From the NCBI GenBank assembly GCA_003545515.1, contig DPYD01000064.1:1-11846 (forward strand): a stretch of DNA of 11,846 nucleotides. The letters run 5' to 3'. The notes under the pieces are model-generated. The model did not search any database and was not told the DNA's origin. It was given only the letters and a program-made list of their open reading frames with translations. The stretch is from Candidatus Kaiserbacteria bacterium (GTDB taxonomy: Bacteria; Patescibacteriota; Minisyncoccia; Phycocordibacterales; UBA2100). Made by a program: the position numbers and the translations under genes. Positions 1 through 5,129 of the stretch are shown here, piece after piece. Numbering within the stretch: the stretch's first letter is position 1; each line of letters starts with the position of its first letter.

Positions 1-584
1 ATGATGCCACTGGCTCTGCAGAGGGGAGTGAAGAGAGCACTGGGGTAACTGAGACTATTGCAAAGATCGAGGAAGAAGGGAGACCGACATCTGTACCGGA
101 AGATGAAGGCGTGGTAAAGGAATCGACCGTTTTAAGTATCGGTAGTCTTCAAAACAAGGTAGTCGAACTGTGTGCAACAGGTAATAGGGCACGTGTCTGG
201 ATCGTCCTGCTTGCGGTATACGCGGTTATTGCCGTCATCGCCGTGCTTGCTCAATTTCCGGCATCGTGGGCATACTCAACGGGTCAGAGAACTGCGACAT
301 TATTGACGCCTCTCATCCTCCTATTGGGATTCTGGTATTTCGCAGAATCCTGCAGACCCACCCTATGGGCACCGATTGCGGCGATATTAGTTGCATTAGC
401 GGGACTCGCGGGAATTTATAGAGAATATCCGCAAACGAAACCGTACGTTGAAGACATTTTCAATCTTATGAAGGAACGCGAACCGAAAGTAAACTCTGCC
501 TCTCCTCCATCGTCAGTACAAGCAACAATGATTACGCCACCGCCTTTGCCGAAAGATAGTAAGGGAACACCGTCGAACGTTTAA
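1..584 (+). CDS. Multi-pass membrane protein, 5'-truncated, function unknown
   Basis: The reading frame is open from base 3 to the TAA at 582-584, so the gene probably starts upstream of the window. The only in-frame start candidate inside is a GTG at 111, preceded by a GGAAG-like purine stretch, so a 157-residue version cannot be excluded. The visible protein (193 codons) opens with an acidic, Gly/Ser/Thr-rich, probably disordered segment. Counted from the first visible codon, three hydrophobic helices follow: about 65-83 (rich in Val/Ala/Ile), 97-114 (with a run of leucines) and 121-139 (Ala/Leu-rich). The tail is soluble and rich in Pro, Ser and Lys. I recognise no catalytic motif and no named family. 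It ends 60 bases before tRNA-Gly with no obvious terminator between them. It may be a lineage-specific envelope protein; that is only inference. Confidence 0.65.
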   Translation, partial: DATGSAEGSEESTGVTETIAKIEEEGRPTSVPEDEGVVKESTVLSIGSLQNKVVELCATGNRARVWIVLLAVYAVIAVIAVLAQFPASWAYSTGQRTATLLTPLILLLGFWYFAESCRPTLWAPIAAILVALAGLAGIYREYPQTKPYVEDIFNLMKEREPKVNSASPPSSVQATMITPPPLPKDSKGTPSNV

Positions 585-599
585 AGCGAGGAAGGAAGG

Positions 600-629
600 T
601 TAGCCACGCATACACCATTGTTGTATAAT
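600..629 (+). promoter_or_regulatory. Putative promoter of tRNA-Gly
   Basis: A perfect TATAAT -10 box lies at 624-629. A weak -35-like TTAGCC lies at 600-605, spaced 18 bases. The predicted start would be about 8-10 bases before the 5' end of the tRNA at 645. The -10 is convincing; the -35 matches consensus at only three of six positions. Confidence 0.6.
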
Positions 630-644
630 CCCCGCGTGCAAATT

Positions 645-715
645 GCGGATATGGTTTAGTGGTAGAACGCTACCTTGCCAAGGTAGAGATCGGGGTTCGA
701 TTCCCCGTATCCGCA
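645..715 (+). tRNA. tRNA-Gly (anticodon GCC)
   Basis: A complete cloverleaf can be folded by hand. The 7-bp acceptor stem is 645-651 with 708-714, all Watson-Crick. The D stem is 654-657 with 665-668, with GG at 661-662 in the loop. The anticodon stem is 670-674 with 682-686, with loop 675-681 and anticodon GCC at 677-679. The T stem is 691-695 with 703-707, with loop TTCGATT. It reads GGC and GGU glycine codons. CCA is not encoded (the bases after 715 are CTA), so the CCA-adding enzyme encoded downstream is needed. The discriminator base (715) is A, whereas bacterial tRNA-Gly usually carries U73. That base is a recognition element for glycyl-tRNA synthetase, so an alpha2-type enzyme would be the expected partner (inference). 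Confidence 0.96.
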
Positions 716-833
716 CTACTTCGCTTGTTCACTTCGTTCACAAGCTTCGAAGTGCACGGCACACGGAAAGGCACAACAAGGGGATGGGTCACTGAGTGCG
801 AAGTAGCCCTTCGTAGCTTTAGCGGAGTAGGGC
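716..833. repeat. Inverted-repeat block directly after tRNA-Gly
   Basis: The stretch between the tRNA 3' end and the nuclease gene is dense in palindromes built around CTTCG/CGAAG. (a) A hairpin pairs 718-723 with 748-753 and 724-728 with 740-744, with a 3-base bulge. (b) A 9-bp perfect inverted repeat pairs 716-724 with 798-806 and encloses the first hairpin. (c) An imperfect hairpin at 806-833 begins with GCCCT and ends with AGGGC. None is followed by a T-run, so these are not simple intrinsic terminators. They could be REP/MITE-like repeats, tRNA 3'-processing structures, or a scar left by insertion of the cassette that follows. Copy number elsewhere in the genome cannot be seen here. Confidence 0.55.
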
Positions 834-845
834 ATACTTTAGGGA

Positions 846-1097
846 ATGCACTATATCTACATTTTGCAGGACGAGAGTGCGAAAATATACGTCGGGTATA
901 CAAACGACTTGAGAAGACGCGTAGGCCATCACAAACACGGCGAAGTGAATACAACAAAGGCATACAATAATCCGACTCTCGTCTGGTACTGCGCTTTCAA
1001 AAGCAAAAAGCGAGCACTGGAATTTGAAAGATATCTAAAGCGCGGGTCAGGTCACGCGTTCATGAGAAAACACTTACTGCACACATATGAAAACTAA
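846..1097 (+). CDS. Solo GIY-YIG nuclease domain protein (URI/YhbQ-like)
   Basis: This 83-residue protein is essentially one GIY-YIG endonuclease domain. Residues 3-7 (Y-I-Y-I-L) form the first strand with the GIY-equivalent motif. Y15-V16-G17 is the YIG motif, and R23-R25 after N20-D21-L22 gives the conserved arginine. E61, in the helix around A57-K65, is the likely metal-binding glutamate. Single-domain members occur widely in bacteria, and their cellular role is mostly unclear; relatives include UvrC nuclease domains and homing endonucleases. There is no classical ribosome binding site. A CATACT hexamer at 833-838 lies 7 bases before the ATG, compatible with a leaderless start. It overlaps the next small gene by 11 bases, so the two are probably translated from one message. 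The pair is enclosed by the 3' ends of two tRNA genes. The domain call is firm, the biological role is not. Confidence 0.85.
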   Translation: MHYIYILQDESAKIYVGYTNDLRRRVGHHKHGEVNTTKAYNNPTLVWYCAFKSKKRALEFERYLKRGSGHAFMRKHLLHTYEN

Positions 1098-1293
1098 CGA
1101 TGGAGCACGAGAAAAAACGCTGGCGCGAATGCTGTCGCTGATCAAGAAACATCCGGGCATTAGACCTTCCGAGTTGAATCGTCTATTGAAACGCGAACAT
1201 TCTGCGGGTTTGCGGAATGCTCTCATCAGACGGAGATTTGTATGGAAGAAAAAGGTTGGCGTAGCAGTACATTACTACTCAAAAAACTATTAG
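1087..1293 (+). CDS. Small winged-helix-like putative DNA-binding protein
   Basis: The product is 68 residues and very basic. Helical segments around 8-21 and 25-34 contain a G-I-R-P-S-E-L-N motif typical of the start of a helix-turn-helix. A putative recognition helix follows at about 38-50, ending in a run of arginines. Residues 51-66 alternate hydrophobic and basic residues like the beta wing of a winged-helix domain. I cannot name the family. The ATG at 1087 lies inside the end of the GIY-YIG gene (11-base overlap), indicating co-transcription, possibly translational coupling. No Shine-Dalgarno sequence is evident. The TAG stop (1291-1293) directly abuts the 3' end of tRNA-Arg on the other strand. 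It may regulate the cassette or guide the nuclease to DNA; both are inference. A spurious frame is possible but less likely given the coherent fold pattern. Confidence 0.6.
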   Translation: MKTNDGAREKTLARMLSLIKKHPGIRPSELNRLLKREHSAGLRNALIRRRFVWKKKVGVAVHYYSKNY

Positions 1294-1365
1294 TGCTCCC
1301 GCCAGGATTCGAACCTGGAACGATTGCTTCGAAGGCAACTATGATATCCGTTTCACCACGGGAGC
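1294..1365 (-). tRNA. tRNA-Arg (anticodon UCG)
   Basis: On the minus strand a complete cloverleaf folds from 1365 to 1294. The acceptor stem is GCTCCCG pairing with CGGGAGC (7 bp) with discriminator A at 1294. The D arm has GG in the loop. The 5-bp anticodon stem carries loop CTTCGAA, giving anticodon TCG. The T arm is CCAGG/CCTGG with loop TTCGAAT. It decodes CGA and, by wobble, other CGN arginine codons. CCA is not encoded. Its 3' end faces the 3' end of tRNA-Gly, and the small GIY-YIG/winged-helix cassette fills the space between them. An open frame across the plus strand here is the usual tRNA shadow and is not a gene. Confidence 0.96.
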
Positions 1366-1374
1366 AATTCGCCA

Positions 1375-1403
1375 ATGATACGCGGGCCATCGCTCAAATA
1401 CAA
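1375..1403 (-). promoter_or_regulatory. Putative promoter of tRNA-Arg
   Basis: On the minus strand a TTGTAT -35-like box (1403-1398) is followed by exactly 17 bases and TATCAT (1380-1375). The expected transcription start near 1368 is a few bases before the tRNA 5' end at 1365. The position is right, but the -35 match is only three of six. Confidence 0.5.
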
Positions 1404-1473
1404 TGCGTGTGTAGCATCCTGCTTTTTGAGGTAAATGAATCTGAGATAATTCGCGCACTCAGAAAGAGCGAGA

Positions 1474-1485
1474 TACAATGCGACT
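1474..1485 (+). promoter_or_regulatory. -10-like hexamer directly before cca (leaderless start?)
   Basis: TACAAT at 1474-1479 is followed by six bases and the ATG of cca at 1486. There is no purine-rich ribosome binding site. Transcription would start at or next to the A of ATG. The -35 region (TTCGCG at 1450-1455, spacing 18) is weak. Confidence 0.4.
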
Positions 1486-2952
1486 ATGCATGAAAAATTG
1501 CCCGTCCCCAAAGAAGTTTTGATCGTCTATGATGCCCTCGCGAAAGCGGGGTTTGAGGCGTATCTCATCGGAGGATGTGTTCGCGATCTATTACTGATGA
1601 AAGATCCAAAGGATTGGGATATCACGACAAACGCAAAACCGGAAGAAATACAAGCACTCTTTGAAGAGACCTTCTATGAGAACAAGTTCGGCACCGTGGG
1701 CGTTGTTACAAATTCGGAGAACCCTAGGATCAAGGTTATTGAGGTAACTCCTTATCGTATTGAAGGAAAGTATTCCAACGCTCGCCATCCCGACCAGATT
1801 AAGTTCAGCTCAAAACTGGAGGATGATCTCGATCGTCGAGATTTCACCGTAAATGCGATGGCGTATGAACCGAACACAGGAGAAATTATCGATACACATA
1901 GAGGGCAAGAGGACCTCGCGCAACATCGCATTGTCACGGTAGGGAACCCAAACGAGCGTTTTAAAGAGGATGCGCTACGGATGCTCCGCGCTATCCGGCT
2001 ATCGGCTGAATTAGATTTCGTTATAGAAACAAAGACTGCTACCGCGATCGCGGCGGATGCCGCACTTCTTGGAAAGATATCGCGTGAGCGAATACGCGAT
2101 GAATTAATCAGAATTTTGGAGAGCTCGCGCCCTATGCAGGCACTTTATGTGACCCAAAAACTCGGGATTCTCAAATACATCATACCTGAACTCGAAGAGG
2201 GAATAGGATGTGACCAAAATCAGGCGCATTCATTCGACGTATTCGAACATTTGTTGCGCTCACTCCAACATGCGGCTGATAAAAACTGGCCCCTGGATGT
2301 GCGGCTTGCCGCACTTCTTCACGATATCGGAAAACCGGCGACCCGTCGTTGGTCCGATGAGAAACACGACTGGACATTCCACGGACACGACGTTGTTGGC
2401 GCACGTATAGCAAAAAGAATCCTCGCAAACCTTCGATTCCCGACCGACACTATAGAGAAAGTGGTGTCGCTCGTTCGCACACACATGTTCTTTGCAGACC
2501 CCGACTTAGTGACACTTTCGGCCGTTCGCCGTGTAATCGCAAAAGTGGGGCGAGAGAACATTAAAGAGCTCTTACATCTGCGCATTTGCGACCGCATCGG
2601 TACAGGGCGACCTAAAGAACAACCGTTCCGCCTGCGAAAGTACATGTCCATGGTAGATGAGGCGATGCGCGATCCAGTCTCCGTCTCTATGTTGGGCATA
2701 GATGGGACAAACCTCATCGAAATGGGTGAGAAACCGGGACCGCGCATCGGATGGATACTTCACGCGCTCCTTGAAGAAGTGCTGGACGACCCTAAAAAGA
2801 ATGCTGAGGGCTATCTGAAAAAACGGGCAAGTGAATTTTCAAAACTCCAAGATGCTGAATTGAAAAAATTGGGAGAAGCCGGGAAAGATCGCCGTTCGGA
2901 GGAAGACGAGGCGGCCATTCAAGAGCTGCGCAAGAAACATCACGTCTCCTGA
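1486..2952 (+). CDS. cca: CCA-adding tRNA nucleotidyltransferase with HD domain
   Basis: This 488-residue class II nucleotidyltransferase adds or repairs the 3'-terminal CCA of tRNAs from CTP and ATP in the cytoplasm. The head domain shows G29-G30-C-V-R33-D34 and the catalytic D43-W-D45 pair. R117-R-D-F-T-V-N-A follows (metal/NTP binding strand), then R158-F-K-E-D-A-L-R-M-L-R-A-I-R, the motif region that selects nucleotides. A metal-binding HD phosphohydrolase domain follows, with H279-D280 and H299-G-H301-D302; in characterised relatives this domain gives 2'-phosphatase/phosphodiesterase activity. The C-terminal 40 residues are charged and probably helical. The start gives a standard N terminus. 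Both neighbouring tRNA genes lack encoded CCA, so the enzyme should be essential. A poly(A) polymerase of the same superfamily is the alternative, less likely with the HD arrangement. Confidence 0.93.
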   Translation: MHEKLPVPKEVLIVYDALAKAGFEAYLIGGCVRDLLLMKDPKDWDITTNAKPEEIQALFEETFYENKFGTVGVVTNSENPRIKVIEVTPYRIEGKYSNARHPDQIKFSSKLEDDLDRRDFTVNAMAYEPNTGEIIDTHRGQEDLAQHRIVTVGNPNERFKEDALRMLRAIRLSAELDFVIETKTATAIAADAALLGKISRERIRDELIRILESSRPMQALYVTQKLGILKYIIPELEEGIGCDQNQAHSFDVFEHLLRSLQHAADKNWPLDVRLAALLHDIGKPATRRWSDEKHDWTFHGHDVVGARIAKRILANLRFPTDTIEKVVSLVRTHMFFADPDLVTLSAVRRVIAKVGRENIKELLHLRICDRIGTGRPKEQPFRLRKYMSMVDEAMRDPVSVSMLGIDGTNLIEMGEKPGPRIGWILHALLEEVLDDPKKNAEGYLKKRASEFSKLQDAELKKLGEAGKDRRSEEDEAAIQELRKKHHVS

Positions 2953-2966
2953 TAATCACAGCAAAG

Positions 2967-3030
2967 AAAAAGGCCGCTCCCACGAGTCGGTGCGGATTGT
3001 TAAAATCTGCACCCATTCGTAAGAACGGCC
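2967..3030 (-). terminator. Strong intrinsic terminator for leftward transcription
   Basis: A long stem pairs 2989-2998 with 3004-3013 (10 bp, one G-T, 5-base loop). After a C/C mismatch it continues with 2982-2987 pairing 3015-3020 (6 bp, one G-T). After an internal loop it closes with 2972-2976 pairing 3026-3030 (GGCCG/CGGCC). On the minus strand it is followed at once by TTTTT (2971-2967). It would stop the rarA-xer-xth direction transcript, or a small RNA from the intergenic region. It starts only 15 bases after the cca stop, so it may also separate the two convergent units. On the plus strand the following T-run is weak. Confidence 0.75.
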
Positions 3031-3225
3031 CCGCATTCTGCGATTGTTTTGGAGTCTAACGATGGCACTTGCTTTTAATTTTTGGGACGCTATGCGTCGC
3101 CTATTTTAGCGTGTGTGCCTGTTTGAGGCCCCGGGCATTTTGCCCTCCTTGCTCTTTCGTCAGCAAGAACAGAATCCCTGCTTAAAGAGAGTCAAGAATT
3201 AAAGAACATTTTACGCAGAAGCTTT

Positions 3226-3255
3226 AGGGTTTAGGAACGAATTCCTAAACTCCCT
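3226..3255. repeat. Perfect 9-bp palindromic hairpin with 4-base loop
   Basis: GTTTAGGAA (3229-3237) pairs with TTCCTAAAC (3242-3250) around a CGAA loop, which is TTCG on the minus strand. Flanking AGGG and CCCT can extend it with a small bulge. There is no T-run on either side, so it is not a standard terminator. It may protect a transcript 3' end or be a protein-binding site. Confidence 0.5.
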
Positions 3256-3272
3256 GTCCCATAGAATACATC

Positions 3273-3331
3273 CATAAAGGACAATGTAAAGGACACCCTG
3301 TGGATATCTCGGTGCATTCTTGTCCTTTATG
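3273..3331. repeat. 12-bp inverted repeat with an extra internal half-site
   Basis: CATAAAGGACAA (3273-3284) is exactly inverted at 3320-3331, separated by 35 bases. The core TAAAGGACA is repeated directly at 3287-3295. It lies 22 bases beyond the xth stop. The direct-plus-inverted arrangement is more like a protein or recombinase binding region than a terminator, but no function can be assigned. Confidence 0.55.
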
Positions 3332-3353
3332 CCTCATTAGCGCCAGCAAACAT

Positions 3354-4151
3354 TCAAAAGAGTATGTCAAGAGATATGGGGCAATGATCAGAACCTTGAA
3401 ACTCGGGATGGATACGAGTAGAACGCACATGTGGTACAAGTGTTTTGCTTACAAAAAAATAATCTATACGCCATCCTATATTCCGTTCACGGGCATTCGA
3501 GAAATGGCTCCACCACGTGTAATGACCTTTGCCCTTGGTAAAATATCGAAATATATCCACAAAACCAGCCGCGATGAGCTTATCGATGCCCTCACGTTCC
3601 TCTTTGGTATACCCATGCTCGCCTTCGTTTTGTTTTGGATTGGCGAGGTCCTCCGGCGTGTGCGCGACGTTCAAATCGCCGCAAAAAATGACCGGCTTTT
3701 TCTTTTCAAGGAGTTTGCAGTAGGCGAGGAATGCCGGGTCCCAGTGCTTGTGCCGAAGCGTGCGACGTGAGAGATCGGGTTTCGAATTGGGAGTATAGAC
3801 GTTGACCGCGAAAAAGTCCTTATGTTCAGCCGTAATAACCCGACCTTCAGCGTTGGGATCGCCATATCCGTCGGCAAGTTTGTATTTTTTGAGGATTTTT
3901 TCGGGGAAGCCGAGCGAAATGGAGAGTGGTTTCTCTTTCGTGAAAATCGCCGTGCCGGCGTATCCTTTACGAGTGGTAGATGAGTTCCAGTATTCCTCAT
4001 AGTCAGGCAAATCCACCTCGCTCTGGTACCGCTCTGCTTTCGTCTCTTGGAGGCAGACAATATCCGGTTTCATTTTTTCAAGGACTGGGGTTAATGCGCC
4101 CTTGCGATGGATGCTTCGTATTCCGTTCACGTTCCAAGAAATGAGTTTCAT
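3354..4151 (-). CDS. xth: Exodeoxyribonuclease III / AP endonuclease
   Basis: The 265-residue length and motifs fit the ExoIII/APE1 family of Mg-dependent base-excision-repair nucleases. These cut the backbone 5' of abasic sites and remove 3' blocks. All landmark residues are present: N7 (W-N-V-N-G), E36 (Q-E-T-K), Y119 (V-Y-T-P-N), D159 and N161 (G-D-L-N-V-A-H), D230 (R-I-D-Y), and the terminal D255-H256 (S-D-H-C-P). The W-W around 213-214 matches the family's DNA-contacting aromatic region. The ATG is well placed, with an AGGA ribosome binding site 7 bases upstream that overlaps the end of xer. Only 4 bases separate the two genes, so they form an operon. It is the last gene of the leftward unit before the hairpin-rich region and terminator. 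Confidence 0.95.
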   Translation of the reverse strand: MKLISWNVNGIRSIHRKGALTPVLEKMKPDIVCLQETKAERYQSEVDLPDYEEYWNSSTTRKGYAGTAIFTKEKPLSISLGFPEKILKKYKLADGYGDPNAEGRVITAEHKDFFAVNVYTPNSKPDLSRRTLRHKHWDPAFLAYCKLLEKKKPVIFCGDLNVAHTPEDLANPKQNEGEHGYTKEEREGIDKLIAAGFVDIFRYFTKGKGHYTWWSHFSNARERNIGWRIDYFFVSKTLVPHVRSTRIHPEFQGSDHCPISLDILF

Positions 4152-4155
4152 ACCA

Positions 4156-5067
4156 TTATCCTTTCCTCCTCTTGCCGTGGAAGGCCTTGTGCACCTCGCG
4201 TAGGTGTCGGTCGGTGACGTGCGTGTAGACCTGGGTGGTTGCTATGTTTTGGTGGCCAAGCAGTGCTTGTACGCTACGCAAATCGGCCCCGTTTTCGAGC
4301 AAATCGGTCGCAAACGAGTGACGGATAATGTGAGGAGTGACCTTCCGTGTGATGCCTGCTCTAACTGCATATTGTTTCACGATGCGCTCGACAGAACGTG
4401 GTGTGAGTCGTGAGGGCTCTTTACCTTTAAATCCTGCGACGCGTCCCGTGAAGAGAGCTTCACTCATATCTCCCCGTTTTTTAAGATACGTTGAGACCGC
4501 CTTTTTTGCGGAAGGGGAGAGAAACACGACGCGTATCTTGTCACCCTTACCTCGCACGGAAAATTCATCGCGCGTGAGATCTATATCTGCGTTGAGCGAG
4601 CATAATTCTGAAACACGCAGTCCGGTAGAGAAGAAAAGTTCCAAAATAGATCGATCGCGAAGTGCGGTCTCGGTTTCTCCCACTGGCGCTCTTAGGAGAC
4701 GGTTTAACTCATCAGCGGTTATAAGGTCGAGGTCGCGATTCGATGTCTTAGCCAGCTCTATTTTTTCCGGCTGGAGCGATTCGACCCCGATTTTGCGAAG
4801 ATATTTGAGAAACGCGCGCAGAGCTATCATGTAATAGTTCTGCGTCTTCTTTTTCATGCTACCCGAGACGCCGGCTTGACGATTAAGCCACATGCGAAAT
4901 TCGCGCACGACAGACTCTGTCAACTGCGACGGCGAGCGCACCTTCGTTTGCATCAGAAAGCGCGACAGGTAATGGTCGTAATTCTCGACGGTTTTAACAC
5001 TCCTGCCTTTTTCTATCTCGATATACTCTAGAAACTTGGTCTTCAAAGATTTGAGATCAGATACCAT
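4156..5067 (-). CDS. xer: Xer-type tyrosine site-specific recombinase
   Basis: This 303-residue integrase-family recombinase has the XerC/XerD layout. A SAM-like core-binding N-terminal domain (about 5-95) has the K-T-V-E-N-Y signature. The catalytic domain (about 110-290) has the full active-site set: R151 (T-G-L-R-V-S-E-L), K174 (R-G-K-G-D-K), H246 and R249 (H-I-I-R-H-S-F), H272 (L-L-G-H-Q) and nucleophile Y281. The size without extra domains, and the chromosomal setting with rarA and xth, suggest housekeeping resolution of chromosome dimers at dif rather than a phage integrase. No att or dif site is recognised here, and XerC versus XerD cannot be decided. Upstream there is TAGGAT 7 bases before ATG, which could act as a weak ribosome binding site or a -10. 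It is probably co-transcribed with xth. Confidence 0.92.
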   Translation of the reverse strand: MVSDLKSLKTKFLEYIEIEKGRSVKTVENYDHYLSRFLMQTKVRSPSQLTESVVREFRMWLNRQAGVSGSMKKKTQNYYMIALRAFLKYLRKIGVESLQPEKIELAKTSNRDLDLITADELNRLLRAPVGETETALRDRSILELFFSTGLRVSELCSLNADIDLTRDEFSVRGKGDKIRVVFLSPSAKKAVSTYLKKRGDMSEALFTGRVAGFKGKEPSRLTPRSVERIVKQYAVRAGITRKVTPHIIRHSFATDLLENGADLRSVQALLGHQNIATTQVYTHVTDRHLREVHKAFHGKRRKG

Positions 5068-5090
5068 ATGTTACATCCTAACATTCTCCG

Positions 5091-5124
5091 TGTCGCACAA
5101 TATTTTTATCCGATGTGCCACAAT
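5091..5124. repeat. Pair of imperfect 11-base direct repeats between rarA and xer
   Basis: TGTCGCACAAT (5091-5101) and TGTGCCACAAT (5114-5124) agree at 9 of 11 positions and are 23 bases apart, about two helical turns, in the 62-base gap upstream of xer. On the minus strand TTGTGG and TATTGT within them are crude -35/-10 matches with a short 15-base spacer. They may be an operator or promoter element for xer, or chance. Confidence 0.3.
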
Positions 5125-5129
5125 TAGTT

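Larger units (their letters stand above)
3031..3353 (-). other. Hairpin-rich noncoding stretch downstream of xth
   Basis: I see no convincing protein gene here. Reading leftward after the xth stop it holds a 12-bp inverted repeat (3273-3284/3320-3331), a 9-bp hairpin with TTCG loop (3229-3250) and a 6-bp hairpin (3148-3153/3162-3167). An AAGGAGGG Shine-Dalgarno-like sequence (3150-3143) follows, placed 5 bases before an ATG that opens only ten codons (3138-3106, peptide MPGASNRHTR). The ATG lies in a GGGCA/TGCCC hairpin. Two mutually exclusive hairpins (3086-3090/3094-3098, or 3087-3092/3107-3112) sit inside a GGCAC/GTGCC pairing (3064-3068/3115-3119). The terminator described separately follows. 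It could be a structured 3' UTR or an independent small RNA. No good promoter was found: a TTGACT at 3195-3190 lacks a matching -10. It does not match tmRNA, RNase P RNA or SRP RNA signatures that I know. Confidence 0.45.

Noticed and set aside
659..970. Open frames on both strands across tRNA-Gly
   Set aside because: They translate the tRNA T-arm into the familiar spurious G-V-R-F-P or G-N-R-T-P peptides and overlap the clear GIY-YIG gene in another frame.
1242..1493. Plus-strand frame across tRNA-Arg
   Set aside because: Its P-P-G-F-E-P-G-T sequence is the classic antisense tRNA artefact. It also overlaps the winged-helix gene and the cca start.
3190..3195. TTGACT as a -35 for a minus-strand small RNA
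   Set aside because: The sequence 15-19 bases further on has no acceptable -10 hexamer.
2953..3240. tmRNA, RNase P RNA or SRP RNA
   Set aside because: No tRNA-like T-arm or tag ending in Ala-Ala, no conserved RNase P core, and no SRP GGUC/AGCAG core were found on either strand.
3300..3770. Plus-strand frame of 156 codons antisense to xth
   Set aside because: It overlaps the conserved catalytic region of xth in antisense and has no motif or start signal.
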